From contig CAMYKW010000032.1 of the NCBI GenBank assembly GCA_947259175.1, positions 1-43,096 on the forward strand: 43,096 nucleotides of DNA, read 5' to 3'. The DNA comes from an uncultured Gammaproteobacteria bacterium. Its GTDB lineage: Bacteria > Pseudomonadota > Gammaproteobacteria > Arenicellales > JAANXG01. Both the position numbers and the translations under genes were made by a program. A model generated the notes under the pieces. It did not search any database. It had not been told where the DNA came from and saw only the letters and a program-made list of their open reading frames with translations. Positions 26,401 to 34,660 of this stretch are shown piece by piece. Each line of letters starts with the position of its first letter. Position 1 is the stretch's first letter.

Positions 26401-26465
26401 AAAGCGAAGAAATCAACCGGGGCATGGCGGGCGTCATCGCTTGCGGAAAGGTCTACCGTCGTCAT
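23382..26465 (-). CDS. P2A-type cation-transporting ATPase with N-terminal HMA-like domain
   Basis: A 1027-residue pump. N-terminal residues include an HMA-like domain (NGRLRCSVSGLRDNP) and an Arg/Lys/Gln-rich linker. The ATPase core follows: cation_ATPase_N, actuator LTGES, AVPEGLP in helix 4, phosphorylation site CFDKTGTLT, TGDQATTAHAIG, and MTGDGINDGPALK. The Ca2+-site II residues of SERCA seem conserved: Glu in PEGLP, Asn and Glu in TNFSEV, Asn-Thr-Asp in NLATDVFP. This points to Ca2+ (or Mn2+) export rather than a P1B heavy-metal pump. ATG at 26463-26465 is preferred; a TTG 26 codons upstream (26541-26543) is open. It is flanked by accessory genes on both strands. Confidence 0.9.
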   Translation of the reverse strand: MTTVDLSASDDARHAPVDFFAFVVSETGNGRLRCSVSGLRDNPAFKRALASRLNATGFFTSIDASTVTGTVLLRVRKGIANQGIRQRVVQEAASAWLDAMGFIPVPRSHTARRRRGSRSPQRKRPRHTQSQQRDWHCMSPDEVVATFASDTVGGLPATVVQQRRQQFGMNRLDSIDGTSDLMLFLNQFRSWPVAMLGVSAAVAVLSGGILDALVIGSVVMLNAGIGFATERFADRTIASLTRFTPEHVLVRRGGKLAEIAADELVPGDVVLLRPGSYVPADIRLIESQRLTVDESLLTGESEPVGKSHRWVGTDAAPLAERANMLYSGTTVTGGGALGLAVATGPATETGRIQAMVGAARPPATPMQRQLDTLGTRLALGSAVLCVVAFFAGAARGYGVSQMLKTAISLGVAAVPEGLPAVATSSLALGIRDMRRRKVLIRRLDAVETLGSVSVMCFDKTGTLTLNEMRVVRLYGAGREIAVHSEGFFEADSDDAVAIGDDPLFIRLLTVAALCNEADVAGTAEEPIYRGSATETALLDAAHRAQLDITALRARYTLLHTQYRAEGRPYMITVHGNEGPKMLVALKGRPKDVLAMSSHYRVGKDVYEIGDAFRASVIAANARMAEDALRVLGIAYRYVDNDVMHPPKEHYIWLGLAGMADPVRDGIRQLIASFHDAGIATKMITGDQATTAHAIGTQLRLSWGGTLNVIKASELHEPSHGPMAHRIDRAHVFARVTPAEKLKIVKNLQAAGRVVAMTGDGINDGPALKAANVGIAMGDGGSGMARSVSDVVLEDDNLSTMITAVKEGRMLYANIRKSLHFLLATNFSEVLFMLAALATGLGRPLNPMQLLWINLATDVFPGLALSFERPEPDVLRRPPREPGDAIIGARELKRIAAESVAITAGTLGSYSYTLWKGGTAASAGTCAFTTLTMAQLLHAYHCRSDRATMFTRDGLSARNRVLDVAIGTSLAAQALTLLVPGLRRVLGTVPLAGSELAVTIGGAVLPLVVNEATKFLAQRPSAAPSDAG

Positions 26466-26644
26466 GTTTATGCATTCATCAACAATTGTGCCGCCTGGTC
26501 GCCGAGACACGAGCGGGCGGGAACTTCCCTGTGCTGTTCTCAATGATATAGAACTGCACGTTGCCGGGATTGATCCACGTCATAGAATCGCAGCCTCATT
26601 CAGGTAGATTATGAGTTTACGACAACATCCCCTGAGAGACCGCA

Positions 26645-27190
26645 ATGGCGAAGAGAAAAACCAAAGCGAAATCCCGAACCCTGCTCGATGACGTTGAAGA
26701 CACCGCGTCGAGCGTGCTGGATCACGCCCACCAGCTTTTCGATCAATTAACGCAGCAAGTCTCCGCCACAGCAAATGCGGTTGCCGCGAAGACCTCGGGC
26801 GTAAGCGATTCGGTCCGGGGCGCCGAGAGCAGCGTGCGCCAAACCGTATTGGATCTGGCTTCTGAAGTTGAGCATGCCGGACAGGAGATGGCGCAGCAGG
26901 CCCTAAACCTGTTTGATTCACTGAAACAAAAGGTGGTTTCGGCGGAGCCACCCAAAGCAAAGAAAAAAATTGCCGGAAAGACCGCGACCAAGAAAAAGGT
27001 CAAGGCCAAGAAAAAGGTCAAGGCCAAGAAGAAGGTCAAGGCCAAGAAGAAAAAAACCAAGAAAAAGGCAACCAAGCAACCTTCCCGCGCGGCGAACAAG
27101 ACATCCAAACGGGCGGTGAAAAAATCTCCAAAGAAGGCGGCTAAAAAGATTCGATCCGCAAAGACCCGCAAGGTGTCGAAGAAAAAGTAG
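26645..27190 (+). CDS. Histone H1-like Lys-rich protein with helical N-terminal domain
   Basis: A 181-residue protein in two halves. Residues 1-100 form a long amphipathic helix region (DVEDTASSVLDHAHQLFDQL, SVRQTVLDLASEVEHAGQEM) of the kind seen in phasin-like and coiled-coil proteins. Residues about 103-181 are a Lys/Ala/Thr tail resembling eukaryotic H1 and bacterial AlgP- or PhaM-type tails, including three KVKAKK repeats. DNA or polyanion binding is expected. It is convergent with ppk, so binding polyphosphate is conceivable but is inference. The Shine-Dalgarno is weak (GAGAG). Confidence 0.8.
   Translation: MAKRKTKAKSRTLLDDVEDTASSVLDHAHQLFDQLTQQVSATANAVAAKTSGVSDSVRGAESSVRQTVLDLASEVEHAGQEMAQQALNLFDSLKQKVVSAEPPKAKKKIAGKTATKKKVKAKKKVKAKKKVKAKKKKTKKKATKQPSRAANKTSKRAVKKSPKKAAKKIRSAKTRKVSKKK
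26988..27041 (+). repeat. Three tandem 18-bp repeats coding KVKAKK
   Basis: CCAAGAAAAAGGTCAAGG occurs at 26988-27005 and 27006-27023 identically, then at 27024-27041 with one change. A partial fourth unit follows. It sits in the Lys-rich tail and is prone to expansion or contraction. Confidence 0.9.
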
Positions 27191-27242
27191 CCAAGCGAAA
27201 AAGCACGCCGTTTTCCCGGATATTGCAAACAGGATCGGGCGG

Positions 27243-27320
27243 CTGAATCCCCTGTTGTGCGGGGAGAAGCCCCCTGCTTTGCGGGGACGAGCGCCGCGCT
27301 GGAGCGAAACCCATAGCCGT
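27243..27320. repeat. Decayed repeat block between the H1-like gene and ppk
   Basis: Bases 27292-27320 match bases 8413-8441 of the MITE-like element at 28 of 29 positions. The left neighbour (27247-27289) contains two short self-complementary units, CCCCTGTTGTGCGGGG and CCCCTGCTTTGCGGGG. Neither terminal inverted repeat of the element is present, so this is a broken or related copy. Confidence 0.6.
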
Positions 27321-27360
27321 CGAGTCCGTAGCGGGTCGATGCGCTTCAACCAGCGCAGAA

Positions 27361-29601
27361 CTACGGGGCGCGTTGAAGCTTACCGGCTTTGGTTTTCTTG
27401 TGTGCGCGCGCGGCTTTGGCGCGTTTTTTCGCCAGCTTGATCAGCATGGCCTGACTGCTCAGGGCGTCTTCCTGCTGCGGGACGCACTGCACGTATGTTC
27501 CGTCCGGCTGCATATCCCAGGCACTGCGCTGATCGCCGAGTTGGGCATCGATTATTTCGCGCAAACGGGCTTGTAGCTCGGGCGCCTCCACCGGGGCAAC
27601 CACTTCGACCCGGGACTCCAAGTTGCGCTTCATGCAGTCTGCCGATCCGATGTAGTACTCTTCTTGTCCCCCGTTGCGAAAGTAATAGATGCGGGCATGT
27701 TCAAGAAAGCGTCCGACTATACTTACCACCCGCACCGTCTCCGAAAGCCCGGGGATGCCGGGACGCAGGCGGCAAGTGTCGCGCACGATGAGATCCACTT
27801 TGACGCCGGCTTGGGAGGCTTGATAGAGCGCCCGGGTCACATCACGGTCCTCCAGCGCGTTCATCTTGAACTGAATCAAACCATCGCCGTGCTTCCGGTT
27901 ACGATCGATCTCCCGCTCGATCTTATCCAGCAACGCACGCTTGAGCACCTTGGGCGCGGGAAGTATCTTCCTGTATTTTCGCTTCAGCACGTGTCCTGTG
28001 GTCAGGTAATTGAACAACTCCGTTAGATCCTCACCGATCACGGGATCGCAGGTGAACATGCCGAGATCGGAATATATCCTCGCGGTTTGCGCGTGATAGT
28101 TGCCGGTGCCAATATGCGCGTAGCGGCGTAGACCGTCGAAGTCACGGCGCAGAACGAACACCAGCTTCGAGTGGGTCTTCAGTCCGATTACGCCATAGGT
28201 CACGTGAATGCCGGCTTCCTCGAGATAGTTCGCCCAGCGTATGTTGGCCGATTCGTCGAACCGCGCCTTGAGCTCCACGCACACCGCCACCTGTTTGCCG
28301 TTCCTGGCCGCTTCGATCAAATATTCGATAATCTTGGATTGTTCGCCGGTGCGGTAAATAGTCATCTTGATCGCCAACACCTTCGGGTCCCGGCTTGCTT
28401 CCCTCACGAAGCGCTCCGTTGAGGTCAAGAAGGATTCGTACGGGTGTTGCACCAGAATCGGACCTTGGTCGCGAATCAGATGGAACATGTTGATCGCCTT
28501 GGACATCGCCGGGTGATCAACAGGATGGTGCGGCGGATCGTGCAGGTCCCCCCGGTTGATGCCCGCGAGTTGCCACAGATCAACCTTGCCCATCAACCCG
28601 TCAACTTCGAACACGTCCGCCTCTTCGTTCAGACCCAATTCCGAGGCCAACATGCCCCGGCACGCGGCATCCATTTCCTTGGAAACTTCCAACCGCACGA
28701 TGGGTGCGAATTTCCGGTCGCGCAGTTCCGACTCGATCATGACGAGCAGGTCGTTGGCCTGCTCCTCCGCTGGTTCGGCGATGGCGTTTCGGGTCACGCG
28801 AAACAATTCACACGACTCGATGATCATGCCCGGCAGCAACAGATCGAGATTGTTGGCGATTACGTCCTCCAGGGGCACGAACAGATGATCTTTTCCTACC
28901 TGCAGGAATCGTTGCACGCCGGCGCCCACCGGAACCTTGACGCGCACCAGACCGGTCTTTGCCTGCTCCGGATAGCGGACCGTTAACAGCAGATTCAACG
29001 ACAGGTTCGAAATGAACGGAAACGGATGGGCGGGGTCGATCGACAGCGGCGTGATCAAGGGAAAAATATTCTCGATGTACTCCTTGCCCACCTGTTCACG
29101 TTGTTGTTCGGACAAGTTCTTATAGCCACGAACGAAAATTTCCTGTTGCTTCAACGCGGCATGCAGTTCGACGGCAAGCGCCCGCTGCTGTTCCTCCAAC
29201 TCCACGACGACGGCATGGCACTCGTCGATCTGCCTCTCGGGCGTGCGGCCGTCCACGCTCAGTTGCGTAACCCCCGCACCGACCTGCTGCATCAGACCGC
29301 CGATGCGCTTCATGAAGAACTCGTCCAGGTTCGCCGAAACTATGGCCAGGAACTTCACCCGCTCCAGCAACGGCGTGCGCGGATCCTGGGCTTCGTGTAA
29401 GACGCGACAGTTGAACTCCAGCCACGTCAATTCGCGGTTCAGGTACCATTCGGGCGAGTCGAGGTCGATGCGCTGCGCCTCGCGGCGAGCGGCCCGGTCC
29501 TGTGGTGTTTCGGCCCGCGGGCCGGCGGGATGCGGTGAGCGCACAGGCGGCGAGTCGGCTTCCGCGGCGGAAAGTGAGGGCTTGGTGGCGTCGGTATCCA
29601 T
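27361..29601 (-). CDS. ppk: Polyphosphate kinase 1
   Basis: It reversibly polymerises the gamma-phosphate of ATP into long-chain polyphosphate at the inner membrane face. The 746-residue protein has the PPK1 N-domain (YLNRELTWLEFNCRVLHEA, SANLDEFFMKRIGGL), middle domain (FPLITPLSIDPAHPFPFISN) and two C-terminal PLD-like domains with HPYESF, GLKTHSKLVFVLRRD (the conserved His-Lys segment that holds the phospho-acceptor His), THIGTGNYHAQTA-like YAHIGTGNY and YIGSADCMKRNLESRVEV. The ATG at 29599-29601 removes a non-conserved 39-residue extension. A basic Lys-rich tail ends the protein. It lies 207 bp downstream of phoU on the same strand. Confidence 0.97.
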   Translation of the reverse strand: MDTDATKPSLSAAEADSPPVRSPHPAGPRAETPQDRAARREAQRIDLDSPEWYLNRELTWLEFNCRVLHEAQDPRTPLLERVKFLAIVSANLDEFFMKRIGGLMQQVGAGVTQLSVDGRTPERQIDECHAVVVELEEQQRALAVELHAALKQQEIFVRGYKNLSEQQREQVGKEYIENIFPLITPLSIDPAHPFPFISNLSLNLLLTVRYPEQAKTGLVRVKVPVGAGVQRFLQVGKDHLFVPLEDVIANNLDLLLPGMIIESCELFRVTRNAIAEPAEEQANDLLVMIESELRDRKFAPIVRLEVSKEMDAACRGMLASELGLNEEADVFEVDGLMGKVDLWQLAGINRGDLHDPPHHPVDHPAMSKAINMFHLIRDQGPILVQHPYESFLTSTERFVREASRDPKVLAIKMTIYRTGEQSKIIEYLIEAARNGKQVAVCVELKARFDESANIRWANYLEEAGIHVTYGVIGLKTHSKLVFVLRRDFDGLRRYAHIGTGNYHAQTARIYSDLGMFTCDPVIGEDLTELFNYLTTGHVLKRKYRKILPAPKVLKRALLDKIEREIDRNRKHGDGLIQFKMNALEDRDVTRALYQASQAGVKVDLIVRDTCRLRPGIPGLSETVRVVSIVGRFLEHARIYYFRNGGQEEYYIGSADCMKRNLESRVEVVAPVEAPELQARLREIIDAQLGDQRSAWDMQPDGTYVQCVPQQEDALSSQAMLIKLAKKRAKAARAHKKTKAGKLQRAP

Positions 29602-29808
29602 GGTGGGTGCGCAGTCGTCGGATTGCCGAGTTAGTATATCGCGCTTATGTTGTATGATGCTGCCGGAGTTCGGCGTAAAAATCTGGCGTAACCAACGTCG
29701 GCGGCAAACCTGTCGCAATCCAGGGCGTATCTTGCAGCAGCCGGCCGAGTCCCTGCAGTAACTCGATCTAATGGCGTATCGACCCGCCGGGGGCCTGTGC
29801 CGCCCGGT

Positions 29809-30549
29809 CTATTTCTGCGTGGGTTTCGAATCGGCCTGTTGCTTTAATTCCGCCTGGACTTGCTCCCAACTGGTATGCCGGACGTCTTTGCCCTTGACCA
29901 GGTACACCACGTATTCACAGATGTTTTTCGCTCGGTCGGCGATCCGTTCCAAGGAACGCGCAGACCACATGATTTCCAGGGTACGCGGTATGTGGCGCGG
30001 ATCTTCCATCATAAAGGTGATCAACTGTCGCATGATGCTCTCGTATTCCCGATCGACTTCGCTGTCATACGCCCGCGTGCGAACCGCGGCTTCGACATCG
30101 GTTCGCGCGAAGGTATCCAGTGCGTTATGCACCATCTCTTTCACCAAATCGCCCAGATGCCGTAGCTCTCGGTATTGATCTTTGGGTGGTTCACGCTGTG
30201 CCAACCGGATTGCCATATGGCCGACGCGTTCCGCTTCATCGCCCATGCGTTCCAAGTCGGTAATGGTCTTGATCACCGCGACCAGGAATCTCAGATCGCT
30301 GGCCGCCGGCTGCCTTCTGGCCAAGATCCAGGCACACTCCTCATCGATTTCCACTTCGAGCGCGTTAACCTTGTAGTCGTCGTTGACCACCGACTCGCCG
30401 ATTGCGCTATCACCCTCCATTATCGAGGTGAGGGCGTCGGCAAGCTGCTTCTCCACTAACCCGCCCATGGTTAGGACCTTATTGCGTATGTCTTCCAGCT
30501 CAGCGTTGTATTGCTGCGAGGTGTGATGACTGATGTCGATGGTTTTCAT
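29809..30549 (-). CDS. phoU: Phosphate signalling protein PhoU
   Basis: The 246-residue all-helical protein dampens PhoR activation by the Pst transporter and limits phosphate uptake. It has the two PhoU repeats with their metal-cluster motifs: [15 protein letters not shown] and [24 protein letters not shown] in the first, [19 protein letters not shown] and [22 protein letters not shown] in the second. The ATG at 30547-30549 is the family start ([18 protein letters not shown]). Unlike the enteric pstSCAB-phoU order, it is divergent from pstS and in line with ppk. Confidence 0.97.
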   Translation of the reverse strand: MKTIDISHHTSQQYNAELEDIRNKVLTMGGLVEKQLADALTSIMEGDSAIGESVVNDDYKVNALEVEIDEECAWILARRQPAASDLRFLVAVIKTITDLERMGDEAERVGHMAIRLAQREPPKDQYRELRHLGDLVKEMVHNALDTFARTDVEAAVRTRAYDSEVDREYESIMRQLITFMMEDPRHIPRTLEIMWSARSLERIADRAKNICEYVVYLVKGKDVRHTSWEQVQAELKQQADSKPTQK

Positions 30550-30642
30550 GGTCGTCTATTCGAAAATCGAAGCAAGATTGATCCAGATCATGAGATAGTG
30601 CCAGGGTTTTGTGACAACTCTATTACCGAGTTAGCCGGCGTT

Positions 30643-30648
30643 ATTATA
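30643..30648 (-). promoter_or_regulatory. Candidate -10 of phoU
   Basis: A perfect TATAAT on the reverse strand, about 95 bp before the phoU ATG. Upstream of it on that strand AGTCATATTT (around 30654-30666) resembles half a Pho box at the -35 position. Confidence 0.4.
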
Positions 30649-30713
30649 GTACCAACTGAAATATGACTAGCAACACCCTGAATTAACGCGGGTTACTTAA
30701 TAATGATACGCCA

Positions 30714-30734
30714 TTGTCATATTTTGGTCACATC
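30714..30734 (+). promoter_or_regulatory. Pho box upstream of pstS
   Basis: TTGTCATATTTTGGTCACAT matches the PhoB consensus of two 11-bp direct repeats (TGTCATA then GTCACAT) at nearly all informative positions. It lies about 130 bp before the pstS GTG. A weak -10 (TACAAC, 30742-30747) follows at the spacing seen in PhoB-activated promoters. Confidence 0.75.
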
Positions 30735-30861
30735 TAAATCGTACAACACAGCTCGCCAGCATGACTAATGTGCTACGTCACATTGCTTTAACAACCGTCA
30801 TGTACAAGGCGCGAGACGTTTTAACAAACTGCGAGACGCATCAACCAGTGGAGATTTTGTT

Positions 30862-31908
30862 GTGATCAGACTGAAACACACTATCCCCTTCATACTTTCC
30901 GTGGCGGCCACCGCTTCTGTATTCGCCGCCGGGCGTGACTACATCAGTATCGTCGGCTCGTCGACGGTGTATCCCTTCGCGACAGTGGTTGCCGAGCAGT
31001 TCGGCAGGTCATACGGTGTGAAGACTCCCAAAGTGGAATCCACCGGCTCCGGAGGCGGCATGAAGCTGTTTTGCGCCGGGGTGGGCGTGGAACATCCGGA
31101 CATCACCAATTCCTCGCGGCGTATGAAAGCGTCCGAGTTCAAGAAATGTCTGGCGAACGGCGTGACCGGTATCATCGAAGTCAAGATTGGTTACGACGGC
31201 ATCGTTCTGGCGAACTCAAAGCGGTCTCCTCAAATGAGCGTGTCGCGCAAGGATATCTATCTGGCGCTGGCCAAGGAGATCCCGGATCCGAGCGGCGCCG
31301 AAAAACTGATAGCGAATCCACACAAGACATGGAAGGACGTCAATTCGAGCTTGCCGGCAAACAAAATCGAGGTCCTCGGACCGCCACCCACCTCCGGCAC
31401 CCGGGACGCATTCGTCGAGCTGGCGATGGAAGGCGGTTGTAGTCATTTCGCGTGGATCAAGGCGATGAAGAAGCAAGACAAGAAAAAGTACAAATCGATG
31501 TGCCACACCATCCGCGAAGACGGCGCGTTCGTTGAGGCGGGCGAGAATGACAACCTGATCGTACAGAAATTGGAAGCCAACCCCAAAGCGTTTGGCGTGT
31601 TTGGTTTCAGCTTCCTGGACCAGAATGCCGACAAGGTCCAGGGCTCCCTGGTCGACAACAAGGCGCCGTCGTTTGAAAACATCGCCGATGGCAACTATAC
31701 AATTTCGCGCCCGCTGTACTTCTATGTCAAGAAGGCCCATGTTGGCGTCATCCCGGGAATCAAGGATTTTCTCGCCGAGTTCACCAGCGACAAAGCCTGG
31801 GGAGACGAAGGTTACCTGTCCGACAAGGGCTTGATCCCTATGCCCGAGCAAGAGCGTGGGAAATTCGCGTCCGATGTCCGTGCCTTGAATGTCTTGAGTT
31901 CTCTGTAG
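30862..31908 (+). CDS. pstS: Phosphate-binding periplasmic protein PstS
   Basis: The substrate-binding component of the high-affinity phosphate ABC importer. The 348 residues start with a signal peptide (MIRLKHTIPFILSVAATASVFAA), then ISIVGSSTVYPFATVVAEQF (phosphate-binding Ser/Thr loop), ESTGSGGGMKLFC, NSSRRMKASEF, GYDGIVLANS and PPPTSGTRDAFVELAM with the Ser-Gly-Thr-Arg phosphate contact. It has no lipobox, so it is soluble in the periplasm. GTG at 30862 has GGAG 8 bases upstream and places the signal peptide correctly. First gene of pstSCAB, behind a Pho box. Confidence 0.97.
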   Translation: MIRLKHTIPFILSVAATASVFAAGRDYISIVGSSTVYPFATVVAEQFGRSYGVKTPKVESTGSGGGMKLFCAGVGVEHPDITNSSRRMKASEFKKCLANGVTGIIEVKIGYDGIVLANSKRSPQMSVSRKDIYLALAKEIPDPSGAEKLIANPHKTWKDVNSSLPANKIEVLGPPPTSGTRDAFVELAMEGGCSHFAWIKAMKKQDKKKYKSMCHTIREDGAFVEAGENDNLIVQKLEANPKAFGVFGFSFLDQNADKVQGSLVDNKAPSFENIADGNYTISRPLYFYVKKAHVGVIPGIKDFLAEFTSDKAWGDEGYLSDKGLIPMPEQERGKFASDVRALNVLSSL

Positions 31909-31974
31909 CGATTCGATGATAATCCGCGGCCACGGACGGCTGCGGATTTCTATTTTCACAGTAATATCTCGATC

Positions 31975-33357
31975 GTGTCGACGCCCTTACTCATAGCTGT
32001 ACTCTTGTTGCTTGCGGCCGCGGCCTTTGAGTTCGGACGTCGTCGAGCGCTGCAAGTAGCGGGACCCGAATTCCGGACACTTCATTCACTACCCCGTTAT
32101 TACGGTTCGTACACCGCGCTCTGGTGCGCGCTACCTGCGCTAATATTATTGGGCGCATGGCTGGCTTTCGAGGACAAGATAATCACCATCTTGGTCATCG
32201 CTGATCTGCCCGCCGCGTACCAATCGCTGTCGGAACCGGAACTCAACCTGATCGTCAACGATCTGCGCAATCAGCTGTCGGGTAATGTGGTGTCTCGGGA
32301 ACTGAACCTCGACATGCAAGCCGCCGTGAAGCACTACGGAAGTCTCAGAGCCACCAGCAAGGCGGCGTTGGCGGTGATATTCCTGTCGGTTGCCATGCTT
32401 GGGATGGGACTGGCATGGCGCAAGATTGCACCCGATTTCTGGGCGCGTAACCGTGTTGAGGCAATCGTTAAGGTTTTGCTAATCATCTGTTCGACCCTTG
32501 CCATCTTCACCACCATCGGCATCGTCCTATCGGTGCTGTTCGAATCCATTCGCTTCTTTCGAGCGGTGCCGGTATTCGATTTTCTGTTCGGACTCGAATG
32601 GAGCCCGCAGACCGCCATCCGCGAAGACCAGGTGGGATCCTCCGGGGCTTTCGGGGCAGTTCCGCTATTCGCCGGCACGCTTTTGATCTCCTTGATCGCC
32701 ATGCTGGTCGCGGCGCCGGTCGGATTGACGTCAGCGATCTACCTGTCCGAATACTCACATCCACGTTTTCGCGCGGCCGCAAAACCGTTGTTGGAAATCT
32801 TGGCCGGTATCCCAACCGTGGTCTACGGTTTTTTCGCGGCATTGACGGTGGCGCCGCTGATCAGAGATGCGGGCACCAATTTCGGTCTCGACGTGTCGTC
32901 CGAGAGCGCGCTCGCCGCCGGTTTGGTCATGGGAATCATGATTATTCCGTTCGTCTCGTCGATCTCCGACGACGTCATCAATGCCGTTCCGCAATCGTTG
33001 CGAGACGGATCTCTCGCGCTGGGGTCAACTCAGTCCGAAATGATCCGCAAGGTTGTTCTGCCAGCGGCCTTGCCGGGCATTGTCGGCGGCCTGCTGCTTG
33101 CAATCTCCCGGGCAATTGGCGAGACCATGATTGTGGTCATGGCCGCGGGCCTCGCCGCGAACTTGACCGTGAATCCTCTCGAGGCAGTGACCACGGTAAC
33201 CGTTCAGATCGTCACGTTGTTGGTCGGCGACCAGGAATTCGACAGCCCAAAAACTCTCGCTGCTTTTGCGCTGGGACTGATGTTGTTCTTGGTGACCCTG
33301 GCACTCAACGTGATAGCGTTGTATGTGGTCCGAAAGTACCGCGAGCAATACGAATGA
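31975..33357 (+). CDS. pstC: Phosphate ABC transporter permease PstC
   Basis: A 460-residue inner-membrane permease, longer than E. coli PstC (319) because of an N-terminal membrane segment and a periplasmic region (about residues 75-125). The binding-protein-dependent transport domain is in the C-terminal half: GAVPLFAGTLLISLIAMLVAAPVGL, ILAGIPTVVYGFFA, and the EAA-type loop around ALGSTQSEMIRKVVLPAALPGIVGG that contacts PstB. The GTG at 31975 fits the family start MSTPLLIAVLLLLA. Its stop overlaps the pstA start as ATGA. Confidence 0.96.
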   Translation: MSTPLLIAVLLLLAAAAFEFGRRRALQVAGPEFRTLHSLPRYYGSYTALWCALPALILLGAWLAFEDKIITILVIADLPAAYQSLSEPELNLIVNDLRNQLSGNVVSRELNLDMQAAVKHYGSLRATSKAALAVIFLSVAMLGMGLAWRKIAPDFWARNRVEAIVKVLLIICSTLAIFTTIGIVLSVLFESIRFFRAVPVFDFLFGLEWSPQTAIREDQVGSSGAFGAVPLFAGTLLISLIAMLVAAPVGLTSAIYLSEYSHPRFRAAAKPLLEILAGIPTVVYGFFAALTVAPLIRDAGTNFGLDVSSESALAAGLVMGIMIIPFVSSISDDVINAVPQSLRDGSLALGSTQSEMIRKVVLPAALPGIVGGLLLAISRAIGETMIVVMAAGLAANLTVNPLEAVTTVTVQIVTLLVGDQEFDSPKTLAAFALGLMLFLVTLALNVIALYVVRKYREQYE

Positions 33358-34634
33358 CACCAACAACCGCAGACAAGATTCAGGCCGGTCTCAAGAAGCG
33401 CTACGCCGCCGAGCGCCGGTTCCGCGGCTACGGGTTGGTTTCCGTGACCATCGGCCTCGCCGCGTTGTTGCTTTTGTTTGTAAGCATCATCGGTAATGGA
33501 TATAGCGCATTCCAACAGACCTTCGTTAAGCTCGACGTGCAATTCGATGAGGCGGTCATCGATCCAAAAGGAACACGTGACCCGCAGAGCCTGGCCCGTG
33601 CGGACTATGGACAGTTGATCAAGAAAACGATGCGCGAACTTTTTCCCGAGGTAAAGAACCGGCGTGACAAACGCAAACTTTATAAACTGGTTAGCCCCGG
33701 CGCGGTGTTCATACTCCAGGACATGGTGCGCAAGGATCCAGAACTCATCGGAACCTCGCAAACGGTGTGGGTCCCGGCCGATGACGATGTTGATATGCTC
33801 ATCAAGGGCTACATCGACCGCGACGTCCCGGAATCGGCACGACGCTTGAATGACAAGGAGATTGCCTGGATCGATGCCCTCGCTGCAACCGGCAGCCTGG
33901 AAAAACGGTTCAACAAGATATTTTTTACTGCCGGGGATTCTCGCGAGCCGGAGTTGGCCGGTATCTGGGGGGCGGTGGTCGGCTCATTCTATACTCTGGT
34001 GGTGACCCTGGCATTGTCGTTTCCCATCGGTGTCGCCGCTGCCGTATATCTCCAGGAATTCGCGCCCAGGAACCGATGGACCGACTTTATCGAAGTCAAC
34101 ATCAACAACCTCGCGGCGGTGCCCTCCATCGTGTTTGGACTACTGGGGTTATCGGTGTTCTTGAATTTTATGTCCCTACCCCGCTCAGCGCCCTTGGTGG
34201 GCGGACTGGTGTTGAGTCTGATGACTCTGCCGACCGTGATCATCGCCAGTCGCGCGTCGCTGCAATCGGTGCCACCATCGATTCGCGAAGGCGCATTAGG
34301 CATGGGTGCGTCGCAAATGCAAATGGTCGCGCATCACGTCTTGCCGCTGGCGATGCCGGGAATGTTGACTGGTACTATTATTGGCATGGCCAGGGCTTTG
34401 GGTGAATCCGCGCCCCTGCTCATGATTGGGATGGTCGCCTTTATCGTGAATGTCCCCGAAGGACCGTTGGACCCATCGACAGTGTTGCCGGTGCAGATTT
34501 ACTTGTGGGCGGACACCCCAGAAAGAGCGTTTGTCGAGCGTACTTCGGCGGCGACCCTGGTCCTGCTCGCGTTTTTGGTAATTATGAACGGCGCCGCAGT
34601 GTGGTTGCGTAAGCGATTTGAGCAACGCTGGTAG
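33354..34634 (+). CDS. pstA: Phosphate ABC transporter permease PstA
   Basis: A 426-residue partner permease of PstC. Helix 1 is at about 27-47, followed by a large extracytoplasmic region of about 150 residues (50-200) seen in long-form PstA, then five helices with [41 protein letters not shown] and the coupling loop [24 protein letters not shown]. The ATG at 33354 overlaps the pstC TGA by four bases (ATGA), which decides the start; a much longer open frame upstream runs antiparallel in phase with pstC and is spurious. Confidence 0.96.
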   Translation: MTPTTADKIQAGLKKRYAAERRFRGYGLVSVTIGLAALLLLFVSIIGNGYSAFQQTFVKLDVQFDEAVIDPKGTRDPQSLARADYGQLIKKTMRELFPEVKNRRDKRKLYKLVSPGAVFILQDMVRKDPELIGTSQTVWVPADDDVDMLIKGYIDRDVPESARRLNDKEIAWIDALAATGSLEKRFNKIFFTAGDSREPELAGIWGAVVGSFYTLVVTLALSFPIGVAAAVYLQEFAPRNRWTDFIEVNINNLAAVPSIVFGLLGLSVFLNFMSLPRSAPLVGGLVLSLMTLPTVIIASRASLQSVPPSIREGALGMGASQMQMVAHHVLPLAMPGMLTGTIIGMARALGESAPLLMIGMVAFIVNVPEGPLDPSTVLPVQIYLWADTPERAFVERTSAATLVLLAFLVIMNGAAVWLRKRFEQRW

Positions 34635-34660
34635 CAACTGAGTTTAGTGAGGTAATATCC

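Noticed and set aside
26988-27041. Short tandem repeats considered as a CRISPR-like array
   Set aside because: The units are contiguous with no spacers and are codons of the Lys-rich tail.
32598-33353. Long open frame extending pstA far upstream inside pstC
   Set aside because: It is out of phase with the clear PstC protein, rich in Arg/Gly/His and family-unlike; the ATGA overlap at 33354 marks the real pstA start.
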